DNA of 64,000 nt, from positions 757,501-821,500 of the forward strand of contig WPIO01000104.1 in assembly GCA_009760855.2 (NCBI GenBank), given 5' to 3'. The notes beneath the pieces are model-generated. The model was not told the DNA's origin. It saw nothing but the letters and a program-made list of their open reading frames with translations, and ran no database searches. Position 1 is the stretch's first letter. Each line of letters starts with the position of its first letter. The stretch is from Cristatella mucedo. Its lineage: Eukaryota > Bryozoa > Phylactolaemata > Cristatellidae. The translations under genes were made by a program, and so were the position numbers. Below, piece by piece: positions 1 to 12,595 of this stretch.

Positions 1-768
1 GGCCTACCGGCATGTGCTTTCAGGCGATTACAGCTGCTGCAAAACTCCGCAGCTAGGCTTAGACTATATAAAAATATAATTCATTTATATAGCGCCCCAA
101 GAGAACTTAATCTCTATTCAGGCACTTCACATATGCCTCGGGGCTCGAGCCCACGACCTCAGATTGTCGGTCGTGAGTATCGCAGTTGCCACATTACACC
201 ACTTCTCGCCGATCCGCACTGGCTCCCAGTCAAGCAACGGATCGACTTCAGGGTTTTCTCGCTCACTTTTAGGTCCCTTCATTCTCTGGCTCCAGCCTAT
301 CTCTCAGATCTACTCCCCCAAAAGGCCAAGCATCGTATCACCCGCTTTTCGGAGTCCAACAGTCTACAAATACTCCATACAAGCCTCAAATCCTTTGGAG
401 ACCGTGCGTTTAGTTCGAAGCCTGGAACTCCCTCCCGACCAGCGTCAGAACATCCCCTGACTTGACCACATTTAAAAAGAACTTATAAACACACCTATTT
501 AGGACAGCATTTAGTGGTTCACTGCGATTCGTCCTTCATGTGCTTATGCGTGCTTACACTGCGCATGCTGCCACTAATCACATTTGCATGCTGACCCTGT
601 GCATGTCACCCCTAACCACGTTATTCAGGTTGTTTATCAAGTATGGTATTACTCACCATTAAATTGCGCTTCCCTTTGCAACAAATGTAAAGCACCTCGA
701 AAGAGATTGAGTTCTCTGAGGGCGCTTTATCAAGTGCATTATTATTTTTATTTTAATTACAAGAATTA
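1..768 (+). mobile_element. Family A LINE fragment (CR1/L2-like), 3' part with a nested stub
   Basis: Matches the end of the reverse transcriptase ORF of the other A copies (HITPLLADPHWLPVKQRIDF, LAPAYLSDLL) and then the 3' UTR ending in the stem-loop and an AT-rich tail. It is cut at the left edge of the window. Bases about 61-165 are foreign to it: they resemble an antisense LINE 3' end followed by a SINE-head-like piece. The ORF is not intact. Confidence 0.8.
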
Positions 769-2069
769 ACTCTTAATAGGCGCCGTGCAGTTGACGGCAG
801 CAGCTTTCGCGGACCAGTAGCCGTGCACTACAAAAATTGTGGATTTTTACTCAGAACTTTGCGGGTTTGGCACAAAACCGAACCATCATTATTTCATTTT
901 TTTGTTATTGAATCCTAAAGTGCATTCGAAAGTGGGGTAACATTTTCGGTCACTCATGAAAATTACAGGCTATGACAATAGTAGAAATAATCATATTCAA
1001 CCGACGCTGAAGTGTCGGTTGAATGAGCCTCCTTAGAATCCTGCAGGTAATAGATCTCGTAAACTTCGTAGCGCGCCAGTTCTTTATCTGGCGGATAGAG
1101 TTAGTCAGTAGAGCAGAGGTCTTAAGTGAGCCCTTATGTTCAATCTCGCCTCCGAAATAATGCGGCATTGTAGAGTGCGACAGACAGAGTCCACCCCCCT
1201 GACAGAGTCCACCCCCCTGACAGAGTTCACCCCCCCCCCGCCCGCCCACCTCCTTCGAGAGCCTTTCACTGCCCAGGCGCCGTGAACCGTCGTCCCGGAT
1301 GCACACCCCGTGCTTTCGCTACTCATTCTCGCCTTCTCTTCGTCTCGCACCTTCTCGACTCCCTCTCAATCGCATGGACACTGTGCAGTCCTTTCCGGCG
1401 TCGGCGTGCGGGTCAACATCAAATTCGCCGAAAAGTTTATAGAGACAGCTGTAGCTTCGCGGGCGAAGCGCCGATATGGCGGTTCGCTCCGTCAGTCACA
1501 TTAAGACTTAAATTCACGGTGTGCGGCTCCCGAGTTGCAATGGTGAGGAGTTGGTAACGCGACAATCTATGGCTAAGGCAGCGTAAAAGCCGAAGAGAGG
1601 TAATAGGTGTAAATAGGTAAATGGAACTCCAATCGGCAGAAAGAGAGCAGACGTCGTTGCGTAGGAACTTCGGAAGTAGTTACGAAGTATTAAACAGGCA
1701 GAACAAAAGGTTCAGTCTCCAACGGTCGTTCGTTATGCGTCGGAATAGAGCAGCTAATTTGTAGCCCATAGAGGACATGAGGTCTTCGAGAACGCTGAAG
1801 TTGGTGTGTTAGTTCAGCTAGGCATAAAATAACCTGGCCAAGGCAATCCGTGTGGGTCAGAGTAAGCAACTAGCTCTCTATACGTTGAAACGGTGGTGTG
1901 CTGTACCAGCAAGATTATTACTGATATTCATCGTTCGCTGTTCCTGAATTAAAATGACTAGGAACGGATTTCGGGATAATTTATGGCCAAGGCAGCATAA
2001 ATGCAGTAGCCGTGTATTGGGCAGTTAGCAGCACTTCTGTAGCTAGCCTTGGCCTTTAGGCTGAGCATC
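769..2069. other. Intergenic, no gene seen
   Basis: Apart from the 18-bp tandem repeat, no exon or convincing mobile element was recognised. Open frames are short, lack family similarity and have no good splice sites around them. About 1620-1900 resembles family B LINE 3' sequence only faintly. Confidence 0.5.
1183..1240. repeat. Tandem repeat, 18-bp unit x 3
   Basis: Three copies of GACAGAGTCCACCCCCCT, the last ending in a C run. It lies in otherwise unassigned sequence. Confidence 0.85.
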
Positions 2070-2228
2070 TTGATATTATTTTTATAGCGACAGGTGAGCT
2101 TTTAAACGGCTGTCACCGTAACTTGCAGCAGCGATTAAGGATCGCCCACCTCAGGATTCGAACCCACGATCTCTGTCACGAGATCGTGAAAAGCAAGCAC
2201 GTCACCTAGTGTGCCATCGTGGCTAACC
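2070..2228 (-). mobile_element. tRNA-derived SINE
   Basis: On the minus strand the head carries a B-box-like GGTTCGAATCC preceded by the hairpin GATCTCGTGACAGAGATC, then GGGCGATCC. The same head occurs at 52829-53016 and 60465-60640. The body diverges after the head and ends near a TATAAAAATAATA stretch. Confidence 0.7.
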
Positions 2229-2601
2229 GACTGAACGGCTCGAGATCTGTTGCACGGTGTTGTGCTTGTCTGCTGCTGCCGTTGTAATTAGCACAAGAGT
2301 CCGGCCAGTGATGTGTGCCCCACCTGCACCCGGTGGTTGGGCAGACGACTCAGCACAGGGTCCGGCCTTTGATGTAGGGAATGTTGCCAGCCGCAGCTAC
2401 ATTCCCAACTGGGGTGATTCAGCGAAAGGGGGAGGGGAAGGGGAGTCTTACAGAAATAGGCTTGAGAGGGATACACCGAGAGTCTTGTTTATCGTTCAAG
2501 TCCACGACGGTGCCTCCCTGAGACTCGCCGAGATCTGCCCAGATGGAGCTACAGCAACACAGCGACGGCATGATCGCTGCTGAACGCTTGTAACTCTCAG
2601 T

Positions 2602-2690
2602 CGCTGTAATGTAATGTATCTCAGTCTGTAACTCCATAACAGCCACAAGGATTATTCAGGAGAGTTTTTTTATTATACGAGACCGGAGAA
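2602..2690 (-). mobile_element. Family B LINE 3' end
   Basis: The plus strand reads TAATGTAATGTATCTCAGTC then GTAACTCC and AGCCACAAGG, the reversed 3' end seen in the other family B copies. It is cut after about 90 bp. Confidence 0.65.
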
Positions 2691-3303
2691 GCAAGAGTGA
2701 CGAAGATGCCTGCCTCCACCGTAGGTGCAAGCCGAGCACACACACACACACACACAAACACACTCACACACTCACATGCTCACACGCACGCTCTCGGGAA
2801 CCGTGTATGGCGCACGAAAGTAGAGTTCAGTTGGGAGCGGCTGCTATTTGATAAACGAGATAGTGAGAGAAGAACGTTAGTGAGAGAAGGAGACGTAGTG
2901 TGAGAGATATAACGACACAGACGAAAGAGATTGACAGCCATGAAAAGGAGAGAGAGAGAGAGAGAGAGAGAGGCATTAGCACTGGCACTAGCCAGGACTC
3001 CTGCAGCGCCATCTGCCGGTGGACAGAGAAAGAGGAGAGCACGTACAGAACGCGCACGGGCAAGCCTTCACTACTCGAGCTCGTCGCGCTCGTGTGCGTT
3101 CGGTACACATCGTCGGCGGCTGTGCAGGCGCACGCTTATTCTGCCCGCCAATATGCCGGCCGCCTGTCGGTGGTGAAAGGAGCTGCAAGCTGAGGCCTCC
3201 CGTCTTGGCTTTTATAACTTTTTAACGTCTTCGACGTCGTTCTCGTCCCCTGCGAAAAAAGACCCGGCAAAAGATGGCGAGGCAGTGAGCCTGTGTAGTT
3301 CGA
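2691..3303. other. Probable 3' UTR/downstream region of the 14-3-3 gene
   Basis: Holds a (CA)n run (2738-2776) and a (GA)n run (2945-2972). No exon was recognised. The nearest minus-strand AATAAA is at 2669-2674, next to a LINE fragment, so the 3' end of the transcript is uncertain. Confidence 0.4.
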
Positions 3304-6300
3304 TCAAACGGCGGCTGTGGCTTCCAGTGCAGAGCGCTGCCTCGGCACGTAGGCGGACAGGGGTAGAGAGGACGGCGCAGGCTCACTGTGCCGGTCGGAC
3401 GTCCAGAGAGTCAGGTTGTCCCGCAGAAGCTGCATGATGAGCGTCGAGTCCTTGTAGCTTTCCTCCGTCAGATCGTCTATCTCGGCGACAGCGGCGTCGA
3501 ACGCCATCTTGGCCAGATCGAAGGCGAGGTGGGGCTCGTTGAGAATCTCGTAGTAAAAGACGGAGAAGTTGAGCGCCAGGCCGAGGCGGATCGGGTTCGT
3601 CGGCAGCAGCTTTGCAATGGCGATGTTGCTGGCGGACTGGTAGGCCTGCAGGCTGTTGTCGGCCAACTCCTTTCGGTGGCTGTCCACTTGGACCTCGACC
3701 AAGTAGCGATAGTAGTCACCTTTCCTACAAACCGGAAGCAGCACGCTGCTGTGGAAGGAGGCCGCTGCAAATAAGCAGCGCTTTGTTTGCAGCTGCTAGC
3801 TGCCAGCAGTTACAGTAACAGCCGTCAAGCGGCTGCAGCAGAGCTGCAACGAGATCAACATACCGGGGCAAAGCTTCGACGGGGCGGCTCGAGCCGGAAG
3901 GCGGCAAGCTTACATTTTGAAGAAGAACACCTGGGCCTCAGCCTTGGACGAGGCCTCAGGCCCGGCGGCCGCATTCGCCACCGGGATCAGGTTCCGGTCG
4001 AGAAGGTCGATTATATCGTTGCATTCCTTCACCAGCTCTTCCTTCACCTGCCCGACGTAGGAAATGCTTGCTGCTCCGTAGGAGCGACAAAGAGAGATGG
4101 CGATCTACGCCACACTCGGGCGGGGAGGCTGGTGCTGCCCACTCGAATGGTTGAGCTGGTGCCGATGCTGCCACCAAGCTGCAGCATTAGCGGTGGCATT
4201 AGCAATGCGTAAACCGGAAGCATCTTGTGAACAACAGGAAGTACCTGGGATAAAGTAGGGAGCAGCTGAGCTATCGCAGCCTCGGTCACACCATTCCTCA
4301 GCTGGCTAGCACTTGGGGGGCAGCAGCAGCTTGGCTAACTCTGGGAGGAGCTGAGTGCACCGATCACACGATGCACGATCACACGATGCACATCATGATC
4401 ACACGATCACCGCAATCACAAGAGGCTTGACACGCAAGGATGCTGACTAGCCGCTGACGCACCTTCTCACGGTACTGCTTGATCTGCTCCAGCTTGGGCC
4501 CCTCCTCCTCCTTTTGCTCGATGCTGCTGAGGATGCGCAACGAGGCTCGGCGCGGGCCGATGACGTTCTTGTATGCCACGGACAGCAGGTTCCTCTCCTC
4601 GACCGTGAGATCCGGATTGATGGCTGCCGCCTGCTTCATGTGGTCTACCATCTCTGCACGAGAGGGGGAAGGGAGATTGGCACGATTGCGGGCAGCTTGC
4701 CCAGCGAGGTGGCTGCGATCCCGCTCCATCGCTCTCGAGCAGAGCCGGCACCCGAAGTAGGATCCCGGCGGGCTGCGCTGGCATCGATCGGCTCCGAGTG
4801 GTCGCTGAGGCGAGCGTAGCCAATCGACGCGCCGCCCCCCCCCCCCCCCCCGCAGTGAGCGATCGGCTGGCGCTCGCCATAATAACAGGCCGCTGAAAGC
4901 AGCAGCTTGCTCTGCAAACGGCGAGCGAACGTGAAAAGCCCACCGGAAGTCCAGCGGCAAGAGCGTGCAGGCAGCAGCCAGCGGGTAATGGAACGAGTGC
5001 CTCTTTTCTGTCAGCCAAGCTCGGCTAGATTAGCCAGCTAGCTAAACTTGTACCTAGGTTAGGTTCGGTTGGCTGGGACAGGACGGCTGTAATGAGGGTC
5101 ACCGGCTAGGCCGGGGGCAGACCTATGGCATGTGTCGCGAGTGACGCCAGGTCACCGGGGCTCTTGGGAAGGAGACGTTGGCCAAGTAAGTCGTGGTGTT
5201 GGAGGCTCCCGGTCTCGCCGAGTTATGCACCTGGATTTGTGCAGGCGTGCTCCGGCGATGCTGCCACGCACGCAAGGGAACGAGTACCCAAGGCCCAAGC
5301 GAAGCTAGATAGCTCGCTCGTTGTTGAGACTTGTATATTCCTCGTTCCCCGTGTAGCAAGTTCGTGGCCCCCCCACCGTGTGTTGGCGTCTTTCGGTGGA
5401 AGCTCACGACTGCTGTAGTTGTCGACTCGGACAAGCCAGCAGTTACTCAGCCAGCCGGGTTTTGGACGGCGTAGGCTGGTACTGTTGGACTCGGAGTCGG
5501 TACAACGACAGGACTGCAGAAGCCGACTGACCCCAACTAGCACGTTTGTTCGCGCTTGCTGCGTCGTCTTGCTCCCCCATAGTGTACTGTGTATGGGACC
5601 CTCCCTGTAGACTTGTTTAGTTCCCCTGTTGTTGTTGGCGCATGCGCTATTATAAAGAGGTTTAACCTGATGGCCGCTCAACTTACCCTAGCTCAGCTGC
5701 ATGGCGAGCGGCAGCGTGTATGGCCGGGTTTGGTGGAAACTAGCCTTTGACCCCTGGAACTCGGCTACAAACTAGCCAGAGGAGGGCTCATCAAGCCTCG
5801 ACAGCTCCAGCTGGAAGAGGAACCTGGGAGGAGGGAGGGTCAGCACGCGAGGTTCGAGATGCCACCTTGGAATGAGGAATGCCTGTAGCCAAGGATATAG
5901 AGGTGCCGGCAAAGCCTGGCTGAGTCATTAGGTTGAGCTGGGCAGGAGGGCGGACGAGTCAGTGGCAGCGAGAGGGATTACGCAGTCTTACCTACTACCA
6001 CTGTCTAGGACACCGGCCGAATCCTGGTCCGAGGGAGGGTAAGACAAGCAGGCGGCACTCACGTGACTACCGGTCCAAAGCAGGAGCTGGCAGCAGCAGC
6101 AAATCCCGAGGTCAAATGCTTACGGTGGCAACGAGCAGACATGCCTAATTTTGCATAGATACAAAGCAGGTCTTTCTGCAGCATGGAATGCTCGAAGTCC
6201 TGCCGTGCTCAAATGCATATTATAGAGGAGAGATGGGGAAGCAGCTGAGTCAGCTGCTTCCCCATCTCTCCTCTGAGTCAGCTGCTATGGGCAACCAGAG

Positions 6301-7202
6301 AGATGAGCAGCAGGGCTGTTGCGGCGACAGCAGCAGCAGCAGCAACGGCACCAGCAGCTGAGTCACTCAGCAATTCGACTGCAAGATGACCCTGAGGCTG
6401 AACCCGAGCAGCAGCCGACTGGGGGGGGGGGCTGGGGCCACAGGCACAGCACATGCCCCCCTCTCTACCAGCTGCTGTCCCGAATAACTGAAAGCTCTCG
6501 GGTAGAGGTAGTAGCTCAAAGTTCTCTAAATCGCTGCCGTCTTCCACTTCAGGGTAGTCCACCGCCGCAGGGGGCAGCCCTTCAGCATTGGCCGGAGTGA
6601 CAAGGAAACATGTCGAAGGAAGGTAAAGAGTGCCGGCATTCTGACGGCCAGCAACCGGAACCCGGCCACAGCAAATGAACCGAGACGCTGAGCGGCGAGA
6701 CAAAAAATAGCAGCTGGCCCTCAGCACGGCTGCAGCTGCTGCTCGAGCTACGAGCGACCGACGTGAGTGCACAATTAAGCCGTAGCGGCGACGGCGGCGG
6801 CAGCTACGACTGCGACACTGCCAGTGCGTGAGACGATGACCGAGGCAGCGATTCGCGGAGACCCGGTCGAGACAGGCGGCCGAGTCGCGCGGGGCGTCGG
6901 GCACGTCGCGAAACGCAGCGTTGCTGCTGCGACTGCCGGCGAGTAACAAGGCGGCAGCGGCGGCGGCGGGCGGCAGTCGCACGTAGCCGCTGCAGCCACC
7001 ACTGCTCGTAGCCGTCGTAGCCTGCCGTAGCCTGCCCGTAGCTCGGCAGCGGCTACGTACGACCGCTGCTGCTCGTAGCCGTGGCGACAGCCTCCGCCCC
7101 AATACCGCATGGTTTAGAGCACGTGCCCTTACCGTCATAACGTTCAGCTTGCTCGGCCACTTTGGCCAGATACACTAAGATCTCTCTTTCCTCCTGCGAC
7201 AT
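3304..7202 (-). CDS. YWHAE-like: 14-3-3 protein, epsilon-like (4 exons)
   Basis: Dimeric phosphoserine/phosphothreonine-binding adaptor of the cytosol. Coding exons in transcript order: 7202-7133, 4653-4463, 4047-3914, 3724-3304. Donors are GTAAGG, GTGCGT and GTAAGC; intron phases are 1, 0 and 2, and the joined frame is 271 codons plus stop. Both family signatures are present: [11 protein letters not shown] (residues 44-54) and [20 protein letters not shown] near the C-terminus. The phosphopeptide-binding Lys, Arg, Arg and Tyr correspond to K52, R59, R138 and Y139. The stretches [24 protein letters not shown] and LIPVAN favour the epsilon class. Oddities: Leu replaces the usual Trp after RRAS (residue 62), an Ala/Glu-rich insert precedes VFFFKM, and the roughly 30-residue tail is not acidic. 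The ATG was chosen because it matches the family N-terminus. Family is certain; the epsilon assignment is likely. Confidence 0.96.
4836..4852. repeat. Poly(C) run in 14-3-3 intron 1
   Basis: A homopolymer of about 18 C, in a GC-rich part of the 2.5-kb first intron (4654-7132). The rest of that intron holds no recognised element except the inverted repeat at 6224-6274. Confidence 0.85.
6224..6274. repeat. Perfect inverted repeat, 25-bp arms, 1-base spacer
   Basis: Arms 6224-6248 and 6250-6274 are exact reverse complements around a single G. It lies in 14-3-3 intron 1. The loop is too short for a normal pre-miRNA. Confidence 0.9.
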
Positions 7203-7963
7203 GATGGCCGATGGTGCGTTAGAAGCGGCGAAACGATTCGAGTCGATTCGAGGACGAAACCGAGCAGCAGCCGTAACTATTCAAAATTGCCGTCAACGAC
7301 GAACCGATAATAACCCGTCGGCGTCCCGCGGTTGCCTTGGTTTCTTCCGGTGGGCGTGCCCTCAGGCTCCCTAACCTCTAAGCTCTCGCTGCGCGGAGCG
7401 CGGCTGTCTGGACCGCGCGACTCGAAATGATGACGGCGTTAAAGGGCCGTACATTTGCGACCGCATTTGCATGCGCACCTAAGTTTTTCCATCTTTTGAA
7501 ACGAGTGCGAGGGGTCTGGCCGAGCGCCGTCCGGTAGCGTTTCTTGGCGCGTATCGCGAGCTCGACGGTGAAGGGGCAGCTGACTTTGGATTTCAGCGGC
7601 GGCCGCGGCTGACGCACTCCATCAGCCGCCCGCAGCTGCAGCGCGCCGCTCGTAGACGGCCAGTGCCTGGGCTGGTACGCGCCAGCGAGGCGTCGACTTG
7701 TAACGCCGAAGGCTCGGCGGGGTAGGCTTGACCTGCCGCTTACCTAGCGGGGTAGCCTAGCGCCTACTGCCGTTCGGTGCGCGCCTACGCACAATAAGCT
7801 GGCCACCGCGAAACGAGCGTTTCTGGCGCTGACCTGCTTACCGTTACTAAAGGGGGTCGTGAGTCCGCGGCGTGAATTGGAAAGCGAGACACACAGATTG
7901 GGGATTTTACTGAACTTTATTCGCAAGCGCACAAAGTCGCTGCGCGTCTAGTTCAGCTTTATC
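7203..7963. other. Upstream region of the 14-3-3 gene
   Basis: GC-rich sequence directly upstream of the 14-3-3 start codon, expected to hold its 5' UTR and promoter. No TATA box stands out and no other gene was seen. Confidence 0.4.
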
Positions 7964-8335
7964 TCCACACTCCTCGCACGTTCTCAGCTACACTAACACT
8001 CTTGCGGAGGGAATACTCATCCACACTAAGCGCGACCCGGACCCTAAACCCTAACCGGTGAACTAGGAATCCGTTCCCACCTGTGCCGAGGGAATACCCC
8101 AAACACGCCAACGTAAACACTCCTGCGGAGGGAATACTCCTCCACACTGAAGCACGAACCGAAGTCTAAACCCTACCCGGAGAACTAGAACTCGGTTTCC
8201 AACAGTGCGGCAGGAATACTCCACACACGCCACCTCAAGCACTCTTGCGGAGGAAATACTTCTCCACACTGGAGCGCGACCCGGAGCCTAAACCCTAACT
8301 GGGGAACTAGGGCTCCACACACGCCAACTACGCCT
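7964..8335. repeat. Tandem repeat, 121-122 bp unit, about 3 copies
   Basis: Landmarks CACTCYTGCGGAGG recur at 7997, 8118 and 8240. Each unit also has a TCCACACT block, a CCTAAACCCTA core and a GAACTAG block. The units differ by substitutions and small indels. Minus-strand open frames here repeat the same peptide pattern and are by-products of the array. Confidence 0.9.
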
Positions 8336-9429
8336 AGCTCGCACCGGCAAATCCCTATGCCGAGACCACGGGCTAGCGCGCACACAAAAAACACGAAAGA
8401 ACACACAAAATGCCAGCTCGGGCGCGATACGACCGTATTCGGTGGGGTTCCACCGAATCCTCCTAGCGCTGTCTCGTCCTGTTCCGTCCATCGTCGGCGG
8501 ACAGCCCGCCCTCCTCCCTCGCTTTCAGAGAAAACGAGTGCGACGGCGTCGAAGCCGGACCAAAGACAAAAAGCACGAGGCTCAGAGGGAGCGTCGCTCG
8601 ACTCTTAAATACATAGCTGATACAATGGGGCAAGAGCTTAGTGGTATTGGGCCCGACACCATGGCCCATTACGGTAAGGAATTAATACCGGCACCAGGCC
8701 ACTGGAATGTCCCCTCTGTCCAGCTTGAATGGCGAATGCGTTCCAGACGATTCTTTCTTGGAAAGAGGGAAGGCGGGGGTTGACAGGCCAGCCAACATCT
8801 ATCAGCAGCTTCCGCGAGTATCGGACCAATTCCTAAAGGCCGAATCGCCGCCGCTCGTCTCAGAGCTTCCTGGCCTGCTCCTAAGCGCTTCCTCTCTAAC
8901 CGCACTGACGCTCCTCTCTGGCTCACTGCTCCAGGACAAAGGGGCTCTAGCCCGCCGCCGAACAGCTCTTGTTCGCGCTAAAATTCAGCCAAGGCCAGCA
9001 GGGCGCTACAGACTTGTCCGTAAAGCCTTGCCACCCACCCGCGCGCCGCCCGTGCTGGGCAACTGCAGCGGCGGCGGCCGCTTCCGGCGAGGCACCAGGC
9101 GAGGCCTCGCGTGAACTAGCACGCGTCCGCAGGCGTCGTGCGAGTGCGAGACGCATTATTTGGAGTGCTTGATTATTTTGACAGTCGGCGAGCGTAGGGT
9201 GCGAGGAAATCGGTCGTCTGTCGCCAAAGGCCGAGTCCTAACGCATGACACTCTGCAGTCCAGCGGTCGCTACGGCTCACCCGAATTCACCCATCCCTCT
9301 CCAAGGGATGAACGTCCCGCTCTCCTTACGAGCGGCCGCAGGCGAGGCGTTTTAAGCATGGCGGCGCGCCGAAAACGCATCCATGCGAGAGCGTGCGCGA
9401 TGTCTTTAGTAGCCACGGCGCAACACCAA
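8336..9429. other. Intergenic, no gene recognised
   Basis: GC-rich sequence with several open frames of 60-135 codons. None resembles a known family or shows consistent splice sites. The plus frame at 8442-8783 has a basic stretch but no other support. Confidence 0.4.
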
Positions 9430-10138
<709 letters not shown>

Positions 10139-10194
10139 GCAGGAAGAGGAAGGAGAGGAGGAAGAAGAGCAACGGTTTTTCTAGGCTTTTGCAC

Positions 10195-10600
10195 AAGCGA
10201 ACATCATGATTTGGAAGTTTTGGTCCAGTCAGGCGACGTCGTGACGGAAGTCGGGAATGAGTTCTCGGCTTTATGAGCATACGAACTAAAGGCACGGTAA
10301 CCGAAGGATTTGAGGTTTGTACGAGGTATAGGCAAACAGTTAGATTCCGGAGAGCTGGTGGTACGATGTTTAGCCTCTAGTGTGAGTAGGTCTGAGAGAT
10401 AGGCTGGAGCCAAAGAGCGAAGGGACCTGAAAATAAGTGAAAAAGCATTGAAGATGATCCGTTACATAACTGGTAGCCATTGCAGGTCAGCCAGAAGTGG
10501 TGAGATGTGGCAACTGCGACGCTCACGACAAACAAGCCTAGCTGCAGAGTTTTGCACTTGCTGTAAACGCCTGAATTCGGATGAACCAACGAGTGAACGT
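10195..10600 (-). mobile_element. Family A LINE fragment, no 3' tail
   Basis: Reads LAPAYLSDLLT, RTNLKSFGYRAF and SAARLVCRERRSCHISPLL on the minus strand, with frame breaks. The 3' UTR and tail are missing; the left edge meets the microsatellite. Confidence 0.75.
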
Positions 10601-11044
10601 TTTAATGAATGAACGAATGAATTACAATAAGAGTCCGGCAAACGGTCGGATCGACATGCTTCCAAGCTTCCGAAAACCTAAACTCTAAAATGCTACCATG
10701 GCCACGACCAGGACACACTCTGTCGTAACGAACTTTGCAAATAATTTTATGCACTTGCACCTAGGATAGCTCATGGCCGTCTGAGCATCTGCACTAAAGC
10801 CGGAAACGGCGAACATACTATTTACAGAATTAAGAGTGAGGTCGCGAGTCACGGTTAATGAGAGAAAGGTAGATCTCTTTCTGTCTGTCGAGCAGTATGG
10901 GTTCCCACGAAAGCTCTCAATTCTGAATATGCCAATCTCACCGAATCGGTCAGCCCTCTAAGATCGAGCAAGATCTAAATCGATCTTTAAGATCTACGAT
11001 ATAAGTCAAGCACTACTCTCTACCTCAGCTGCAGGCTTGATAAT
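10601..11044. other. Intergenic, no feature seen
   Basis: No exon, LINE or SINE recognised. Confidence 0.4.
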
Positions 11045-12595
11045 CTTAATAATAATAATAACGCACTTGATAAAGCGGCCTCAGAGAACTTAATCTCTTT
11101 TTAGGCGCTTTACATTTGCTGGAAAGAGAAATGCAATTGAATGGTAAGTAAAATCATGCTTGAAAAACAAACAAAATGAATAATATGGTTAGGGGTGACA
11201 TGCACAGGGTCAGCATGCAAATGTGGTTAGTGGCAGAATGCACGGTGTCAGCACGCATAAGCACATCAAGGACGAATCACAGGGACCCACTAAATGCTGT
11301 CCTAAATAGGTGTGTTTTTAAGTTCCTTTTAAATGTGGTCAGGATAGGGGACGTTCTGATGCAGGTCATGAGGAAGTTCTAGGCTTTGGGAGCATACGAA
11401 CTAAATGCATGGTCTCCATAGGATTTAAGGTTTCTACGAGGTATTTGTAGACTGTTGGACTCCGAAAAGCGGGTGGTACGATGCTTGGCCTGATGGGGGA
11501 GTATATCTGAGAGATAGGCTGGAGCCATAGAATGAAGGGACCTAAACGTGAGCTACAAAACCTTGAAGTCGATCCGTTGCCTCACTGGTAGCCAGTGCAG
11601 GTCGGCGAGAAGTGGATTAATGTGGCGCTCACGACAGACAAGCCTGGCTGCAGAGTTTTGCACCAGCTGCAATCGCCTGATCGCACATGCTGGTAGGCCA
11701 GTAAGCAGTGAGTTGCAAAAGTCGAGACGGGATGTCACGAATGCATGGACCAACTTAGACGTGGTATCCTTATCTAAACAAGCCCGGATTTTAGCAATGT
11801 TATGAAGCTGGAAATAGGCGGATTTGACTGTGGAGCTGATATGGTCGTTTAACGAGAGGTCGCTTTGGAATATGAAACCTAGATTTCGAGCTGATTCGAT
11901 AGGAGATGTGCTGGCAGAGCCAATTTTAAGAGTCAGCCTTACCAATCTCTCAATCACGCTGGGTTTGCCCATAACTAATAAGTTAGTTTTATCATCGTTT
12001 AGTTTTAGAAAATTTGCTGCCATCCATGTGCGGATGTCATCAATGCATGCAGCAAGTGAGTTGAGAGAATTTGAGGTGGTCGAAGGCTGGGAGGGATCAA
12101 AGCAAAGGTACAACTGAGTGTCATCCGCATAGAAGTGAAAGCCTAGATTGTGCTTGGCAATCACATCAGCAAGAGGGAAAGTATAAACCGTGAAAAGAAC
12201 CTGACCTAGCAAGGAGCCCTGAGGTACTCCATATTTCAAAGGTACCTCAGATGATCTTTGTCCATTCACGTCAATACTCTGGAGTCTCTCACTGAGATAG
12301 GACCTGAACCACTGCAGAGCAGTGCCAGTGATGCCCAGGCGAAATGACAGGTGCTCTAGAAGAACTTTGTGATCGATGGTATCAAAAGCTACCGAAAGAT
12401 CGAGCAAAGCAAGCAGAGACACTCCACCCATGTCTGCATTCCTAAGTAGGTCGTTGTATACCCTAAGCAATGCTGACTCTGTGGAGTGATTAGCTCTAAA
12501 GGCAGACTTGAACTTACTAGCATGATTTGATGTTTCGATATAGGAGTTCAGCTGGTCTGCCACGACACGTTCTAGTGTCTTTGATAAGAATGGTA
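11045..12595 (-). mobile_element. Family A LINE, 3' half, with a 336-codon open RT frame
   Basis: The (ATT)n tail and 3' stem-loop are at 11045-11110. The open frame 12563-11553 encodes reverse transcriptase: YNDLLRNAD, DLSVAFDTIDHKVLLEHL, YGVPQGSLLG and the catalytic YADD, then the CR1/L2-type C-terminal domain (CNSLLTGLPACAIRRLQLVQ). It is continued by 14186-14670; a family B copy splits the two parts. Confidence 0.9.

Noticed and set aside
8045-8062. Interstitial telomere
   Set aside because: Only two CCCTAA-like units per monomer; reported only as a weak feature of the tandem repeat.
8442-8783. 113-codon plus-strand frame as a gene
   Set aside because: No recognisable family, no clear splice signals, and GC-rich sequence with open frames on both strands.
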